Source of the DNA: Thauera humireducens
GTDB taxonomy: Bacteria > Pseudomonadota > Gammaproteobacteria > Burkholderiales > Rhodocyclaceae
Reading direction: 5' to 3'
NCBI RefSeq assembly: GCF_001051995.2
Contig: NZ_CP014646.1
Coordinates: 3,038,001-3,102,000, forward strand
Length of the DNA stretch: 64,000 nt
How positions within the stretch are numbered: position 1 is the stretch's first letter; the number at the start of each line of letters is the position of its first letter. The position numbers were made by a program, and so were the translations under genes. This document shows positions 60,139 through 64,000 of the stretch, piece by piece. The notes beneath the pieces are model-generated. The model searched no databases. It saw only the letters and a program-made list of their open reading frames with translations, and was not told the origin of the DNA.

Positions 60139-61764
60139 ATGATGCGCCGCATGGCTGATACGCCAATCTGGGTCCGGCTCACCGCAGCCATCTGGCTCAT
60201 GCTGGTGCTTGCCTGGGGGGGAATGATCGCCTGGGAAACCAAGGCGAGTCGTGACATGGCGATTGCACAGGCCAAGGACTTCGCCGGTACGGTCAACGAG
60301 ATGACCATGGCCGGCCTGACCGGCATGATGATCACCGGCACGGTCGGCCAGCGCGATGTCTTCCTCGACCAGATCAAGGAACTGTCGGTCGTGCACGACC
60401 TCAAGGTGATCCGCGGCGAAGCGGTGAGCACGATCTTCGGGCCCGGCAATGCGGGCGAGGTGGTCATGGATGAGGCCGAACGCCAGGCCATGGCTGACGG
60501 TAAATCGATGATGGTGCTCGAGCACAGCGCCGAGCACGGCGACTACCTGCGCGTCGTGATGCCCTCGCTGGCGTCGAAGAACTGGCTCGGCAAGGACTGC
60601 ATCGCCTGCCACCAGGTCGCCGAGGGGACCCCGCTGGGGCTCGTCAGCATGCGCATCTCGCTCGACAAGGCCGAGGCCGCGGTGGCCGAGTTCCGCAACA
60701 AGAGCCTGCTGTTCGCCTTCCTCGTGTCCCTGCCCCTGCTCGGCTTCGTGTTCCTGTTCATCCGCCGTTTCGTGAGCCGGCCGCTCTCCTCCCTCGCGGG
60801 CAGCCTGTCCGAGATCGCCAAGGGTGAAGGTGACCTCACCCGCCGGCTCGAGCGCCGCGGCGAGGATGAGATCGGCCGTACGGCGGGTTCCTTCAACAAC
60901 ATGATGGGTACGATCGCCACGCTGGTGCGCCAGGTCGGCGATGCGGCCGGCGAAGTGACCGTGGCGGCGCAGAACCTGGCGAGTGGCGCCGCGGACCTGG
61001 CGATCCGCTCGCACCGCCAGAACGACAGTTCGGTGACGGCGGCGGCGGCGGTCGAAACGATGATGGAGAACGTCACGCACATCGCCGACAGCACGGCCTC
61101 GGTGCGCGAGCGTTCGCACGAGAGCCTGCAGCGTTCGCGCGAAGGCCAGGAGAGCCTGCAGCGGCTGGTCGAGGGCGTCGGCCAGGTCGAGGCCGCGGTG
61201 CGCCAGATGGCGGGCACGGTCGGCGACTTCGTCCAGTCCACCGCCGCCATCACGCGCATGACGAGCGAGGTGCGCGAGATCGCCGAGCAGACCAACCTGC
61301 TGGCGCTCAATGCGGCGATCGAGGCCGCGCGTGCCGGCGAGCAGGGCCGCGGCTTTGCGGTGGTGGCGGACGAGGTGCGCAAGCTGGCGGAGAAGTCTGC
61401 CCGCTCTGCGGGCGAGATCGACGAGATCACGCGCGAGATCGGCCAGCGCTCGGATTCGGTGCAGGGTGCGATCAACAGCGGCCTGGAGCACCTCGAGTCG
61501 AGCCGCCGCGTCGCCGACGACGTGGCCCGTGTGCTGGTGACGGCCAATGCGCTGGTGGCCGAGGTGGGCGAGGGTCTGGACCGCATCGCGGCCGCGACCG
61601 CCGAGCAGCGCCGTTCCAGCGAGTCGGTGACCGCGAGCATCGACGACATCGCCGGCATGGCACGCGAGAACAACGTCGCCATCGAGCAGACGGTCAATGC
61701 GGCGCGCGAACTCGAACAACTCGCCCGCCGCATGCAGGAATCGGTGGCGCGCTTCCGCGTCTGA
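60139..61764 (+). CDS. Chemoreceptor with periplasmic c-type haem motif
   Basis: 541 residues. TM1 about 12-30, periplasmic domain about 31-188, TM2 about 189-210, then HAMP ([21 protein letters not shown]) and a signalling domain with [21 protein letters not shown] and [21 protein letters not shown]. The periplasmic domain contains [15 protein letters not shown], a CxxCH haem-c site (Cys154, Cys157, His158) shortly before TM2. This recalls the haem-c PAS/DUF3365-type sensor receptors of Geobacter and DcrA of Desulfovibrio. It may sense redox state, O2 or NO. GGAG precedes the tandem ATG ATG. Confidence 0.9.
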   Translation: MMRRMADTPIWVRLTAAIWLMLVLAWGGMIAWETKASRDMAIAQAKDFAGTVNEMTMAGLTGMMITGTVGQRDVFLDQIKELSVVHDLKVIRGEAVSTIFGPGNAGEVVMDEAERQAMADGKSMMVLEHSAEHGDYLRVVMPSLASKNWLGKDCIACHQVAEGTPLGLVSMRISLDKAEAAVAEFRNKSLLFAFLVSLPLLGFVFLFIRRFVSRPLSSLAGSLSEIAKGEGDLTRRLERRGEDEIGRTAGSFNNMMGTIATLVRQVGDAAGEVTVAAQNLASGAADLAIRSHRQNDSSVTAAAAVETMMENVTHIADSTASVRERSHESLQRSREGQESLQRLVEGVGQVEAAVRQMAGTVGDFVQSTAAITRMTSEVREIAEQTNLLALNAAIEAARAGEQGRGFAVVADEVRKLAEKSARSAGEIDEITREIGQRSDSVQGAINSGLEHLESSRRVADDVARVLVTANALVAEVGEGLDRIAAATAEQRRSSESVTASIDDIAGMARENNVAIEQTVNAARELEQLARRMQESVARFRV

Positions 61765-61814
61765 GACGGGGGTCGGCCGGCGCCGTTCGCGGCCGGCCGG
61801 CCCGGATTTGCGGC

Positions 61815-63284
61815 TTACTCCAGCCGCAGCGGCACGAAGATGCGCGATTCGCCGCGCTGGATCAGCAGCGCGAAGCGCTTGCCGGAGGCTTCGACCAGGC
61901 TGCGGAACTGCGCGACGCTGGTCACCGCCTGGTTGTTGAGCGCAAGGATGATGTCGCCGCGCTGCAGGCCGGCACGGGCCGCCGGACCATCGACCCCTTC
62001 CACCACCAGTCCGCCGCGCAGGCGCAACTGGGCGGCCTCCTGCGACGTCAGGGGGCGCGCCGTCAGGCCGATGCCGGCATTCACGCTTTCGACCTGGCTC
62101 GGCGTCGGCGCGCTCGCGACGTTGTCCGCGGTCAGTTCGTCCAGCGTGGCCACGACGTCACGGCTGCGGCCGTCGCGCCACACTTCCATGCGGATGCGCG
62201 TGCCCGGGCGCTTCTCGCCGATCACGCGCGGCAGATCGGCCGAATCGCCGATGCGCTTGCCGTCCACGCCCAGCACCACGTCGCCGGCCTGCAGCCCGGC
62301 CTTCTCGGCCGCACTGCCCGGCTCCACGCTGGCGACCAGCGCGCCGCGCGCATCGGGCAGGCCGAAGGACTGGGCGAGATCCTTGTCCACCCCCTGGATC
62401 GCGATGCCCAGGCGTCCGCGCTGGACGCGGCCATGGGTGATGAGCTGGTCCTTGACGTTCATCGCCACGTCGATCGGGATGGCGAAGGAGATGCCCATGA
62501 AGCCGCCGGAACGCGAGTAGATCTGCGAGTTGATGCCGATGACCTCGCCTGCCAGGTTGAACAGCGGTCCGCCGGAGTTGCCGGGGTTGATCGCGACGTC
62601 GGTCTGGATGAAGGGCACATAGGTCTCGTCCGGCAGGCGGCGCGCCTTGGCCGAGATGATGCCGGCGGTGACGGTGTTGTCGAAGCCGAAGGGCGAGCCC
62701 ATCGCCACGACCCATTCGCCGACGCGGGCATCGTCAGGCTTGCCGATCTTCACCGCGGGCAGGCCCTTGGCATCGATCTTGAGCAGCGCGACGTCGGTGC
62801 GACGGTCGATGCCGACCACCTTGGCCTTGAACTCGCGCTTGTCGATCAGCGTCACCGTGACTTCGGACAGCGTCGCGTCGCCATCCTCTCCGGCGACGAC
62901 GTGGGCGTTGGTCAGCACGTAGCCGTCCTGGCTGACGATGAAGCCCGAGCCGATGCCCTGGCGTGTGCGTGGTCCCATGCCGGGCTGGCCGGGGAAGCCC
63001 GGCGTCGGTACGCCGAAGCGGCGCAGGAAGTCGTAGAAGGGGTCGTTGGCGAACGGGTTCTGGCCGGCCATCGCCTGTTGCTGCTGCTGGACGACGCTGA
63101 TGTTGACGACGGCCGGACCGACCTGCTCGACGAGGTCGCCGAAGTCGGGCAGGCCGTAGCGGTTGGGCGCGACGAGCGAAGCACCCGGTGTCGCCTGGGC
63201 GTGGGCGGCGGGAACGAGCGGTGCCGCCGGCAGCAGGGTGGCGACGGAAACGGCAAGGGCGGTGGCGAGGAGAGGTTTGCGCAT
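61815..63284 (-). CDS. Periplasmic Do-like serine protease (DegP/MucD)
   Basis: 489 residues from ATG 63284, with ATG 63296 possible. Signal peptide ends HAQA. The protease domain has the triad His (LTNAHVVAGE), Asp (RRTDVALLKID) and Ser (NPGNSGGPLF). Two PDZ domains follow (GVDKDLAQSFGLPDARGALV and GLTARPLTSQEAAQLRLRGG in part). HtrA proteases degrade misfolded periplasmic proteins. An insertion rich in Gln and Phe (QQQQQAMAGQNPFANDPFYD) matches the LA loop. No rpoE/mucAB genes adjoin it. Confidence 0.92.
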   Translation of the reverse strand: MRKPLLATALAVSVATLLPAAPLVPAAHAQATPGASLVAPNRYGLPDFGDLVEQVGPAVVNISVVQQQQQAMAGQNPFANDPFYDFLRRFGVPTPGFPGQPGMGPRTRQGIGSGFIVSQDGYVLTNAHVVAGEDGDATLSEVTVTLIDKREFKAKVVGIDRRTDVALLKIDAKGLPAVKIGKPDDARVGEWVVAMGSPFGFDNTVTAGIISAKARRLPDETYVPFIQTDVAINPGNSGGPLFNLAGEVIGINSQIYSRSGGFMGISFAIPIDVAMNVKDQLITHGRVQRGRLGIAIQGVDKDLAQSFGLPDARGALVASVEPGSAAEKAGLQAGDVVLGVDGKRIGDSADLPRVIGEKRPGTRIRMEVWRDGRSRDVVATLDELTADNVASAPTPSQVESVNAGIGLTARPLTSQEAAQLRLRGGLVVEGVDGPAARAGLQRGDIILALNNQAVTSVAQFRSLVEASGKRFALLIQRGESRIFVPLRLE

Positions 63285-63461
63285 GGTCGAGTCCATAAGA
63301 TTTTCGATGCCGACAGTGGCGGTGGACGCGGTTTTGCGCATCCTGTTCCCGTTATCGCATCAACACGCCACATGGGGACGGGTCGGGCGCGGATCAAGTG
63401 CGGCCGGCAGGTCCGCTGCGGGGCGTGGCGATCAGGTGCGAGTCGGGATGCGCGCAGGCGT

Positions 63462-64000
63462 TCAGAACGGCAACTGCAGCGAGACGAAGACCTGGCGCCC
63501 GGCCTCGTTCGCGGCCCGGCCCGCGTAGCGCGGCATGGCCTGAAGCGGCTTGTGGGCCAGTTCCTGGTGGGCACCGAGCAGGTTCGTGGCGGTGAGCTGG
63601 ATCTCGAGCGCTTGCGCGCCGACGCGCAGGCTGCGGCCCAGGCTCCAGTCGAGCGTGGTGTAGGCCGGCACGGTGTAGCGCTGCCCGGGGGCGTAACCGG
63701 TCCCGGCCTCGAGCGGGCCCATGTGCAGCACCGATGCGGCCGAACGCCAGGCACCGATCTCCTGCAGCCAGGTCAGGCTGGCCGAATAGGGTGCAACGCT
63801 GCGGCGCACCGCCGGATCGTCGGCACGACGCTGCATGACCGTGTGGGTCAGCAGCAGGGTGGTGCCGGCGCGCGGGCGCAGCGTCAGCTGGTATTCGATG
63901 CCGGTGAGGCGGACCTTGCCCGACATGTTGGCCCACTGCGTGCCCCCCATGATCTGGTGGATCAGGAAGGGGTTGCCGCCCAGCATGTCGCTCAGCGCCT
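63462..64000 (-). CDS. TonB-dependent receptor, C-terminal part (start beyond window)
   Basis: About 179 visible residues, open to the right edge. Alternating strands (YQLTLRPRAGTTLLLTHTVM, YTTLDWSLGRSLRVGAQALEIQLTATNLLG) end in QVFVSLQLPF, with the C-terminal Phe of outer-membrane barrels and the NLLG motif of TonB-dependent receptors. Ligand unknown; siderophore or cobalamin receptors are typical. It ends about 178 bases before the protease gene on the same strand, so it may lie upstream in a shared unit. Confidence 0.82.
   Translation of the reverse strand, partial: ALSDMLGGNPFLIHQIMGGTQWANMSGKVRLTGIEYQLTLRPRAGTTLLLTHTVMQRRADDPAVRRSVAPYSASLTWLQEIGAWRSAASVLHMGPLEAGTGYAPGQRYTVPAYTTLDWSLGRSLRVGAQALEIQLTATNLLGAHQELAHKPLQAMPRYAGRAANEAGRQVFVSLQLPF

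Overview
The window is a GC-rich chromosomal segment, packed with genes and with no insertion sequence, phage gene, tRNA or rRNA that I can see. Gene content and protein style point to a betaproteobacterium, most likely of the Rhodocyclales (Thauera/Azoarcus-like): EarP with an Arg32-type EF-P, a double-length UvrA, RdgC, ChrA, cytochrome c', azurin and a complete mau cluster. The genus is an inference from recognised families; no phylogeny was run.

Layout. (1) 1-4981, minus strand: a GH19 lysozyme/chitinase-like gene followed by a very large protein with two alpha/beta-hydrolase modules that runs off the left edge. (2) 5168-14256, plus strand: a cobalamin riboswitch, a solitary CbiM-like permease and nine corrin-ring genes in one tightly overlapping operon (cbiF, cbiX, cbiC, cbiD, cbiET, cbiL, a split cbiG, cbiH). 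CbiX and CbiD, with no CobG or CobF, indicate the early-cobalt (anaerobic) route. (3) 14267-30563: a sugar-acid island. A FadR-type GntR regulator sits with two AEC permeases, divergent from gudD-garR-garL-udh-TRAP(dctPQM)-lactonase-garD-EamA; convergent garK and a CdaR-type regulator follow. Together these can take uronates or aldarates to 2-phosphoglycerate and pyruvate. Three copies of a TGTCAGACATC-like motif lie in the divergent promoter region.

(4) 30846-43598: housekeeping and envelope genes: a glycine-zipper lipoprotein, chrA, prfC, a short chemoreceptor, an SPFH/NfeD pair, rdgC, an SRPBCC protein, an RsuA-type pseudouridine synthase, an outer-membrane lipoprotein, earP-efp and an Ala-rich lipoprotein. 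(5) 43751-49447: a fused UvrA-UvrA protein of 1898 residues with four ABC ATPase sites. (6) 49592-59093: cytochrome b561, a divergent AraC-type regulator and the methylamine dehydrogenase cluster mauFBEDAGLMN, with azurin convergent at its end. There is no mauC (amicyanin), so azurin is the likely electron acceptor. (7) 59436-64000: cytochrome c', a divergent chemoreceptor with a periplasmic CxxCH haem-c motif, a DegP/MucD-type protease and the C-terminal end of a TonB-dependent receptor.

The points I find most worth following are the haem-c chemoreceptor paired with cytochrome c', the MADH small subunit with two extra cysteines like those of aromatic amine dehydrogenase, the cupredoxin MauL lacking the usual Met ligand, the double-hydrolase/GH19 pair, the orphan terminator between azurin and cytochrome c', and seven perfect TTATCCACA motifs, six of them within 10.5 kb.
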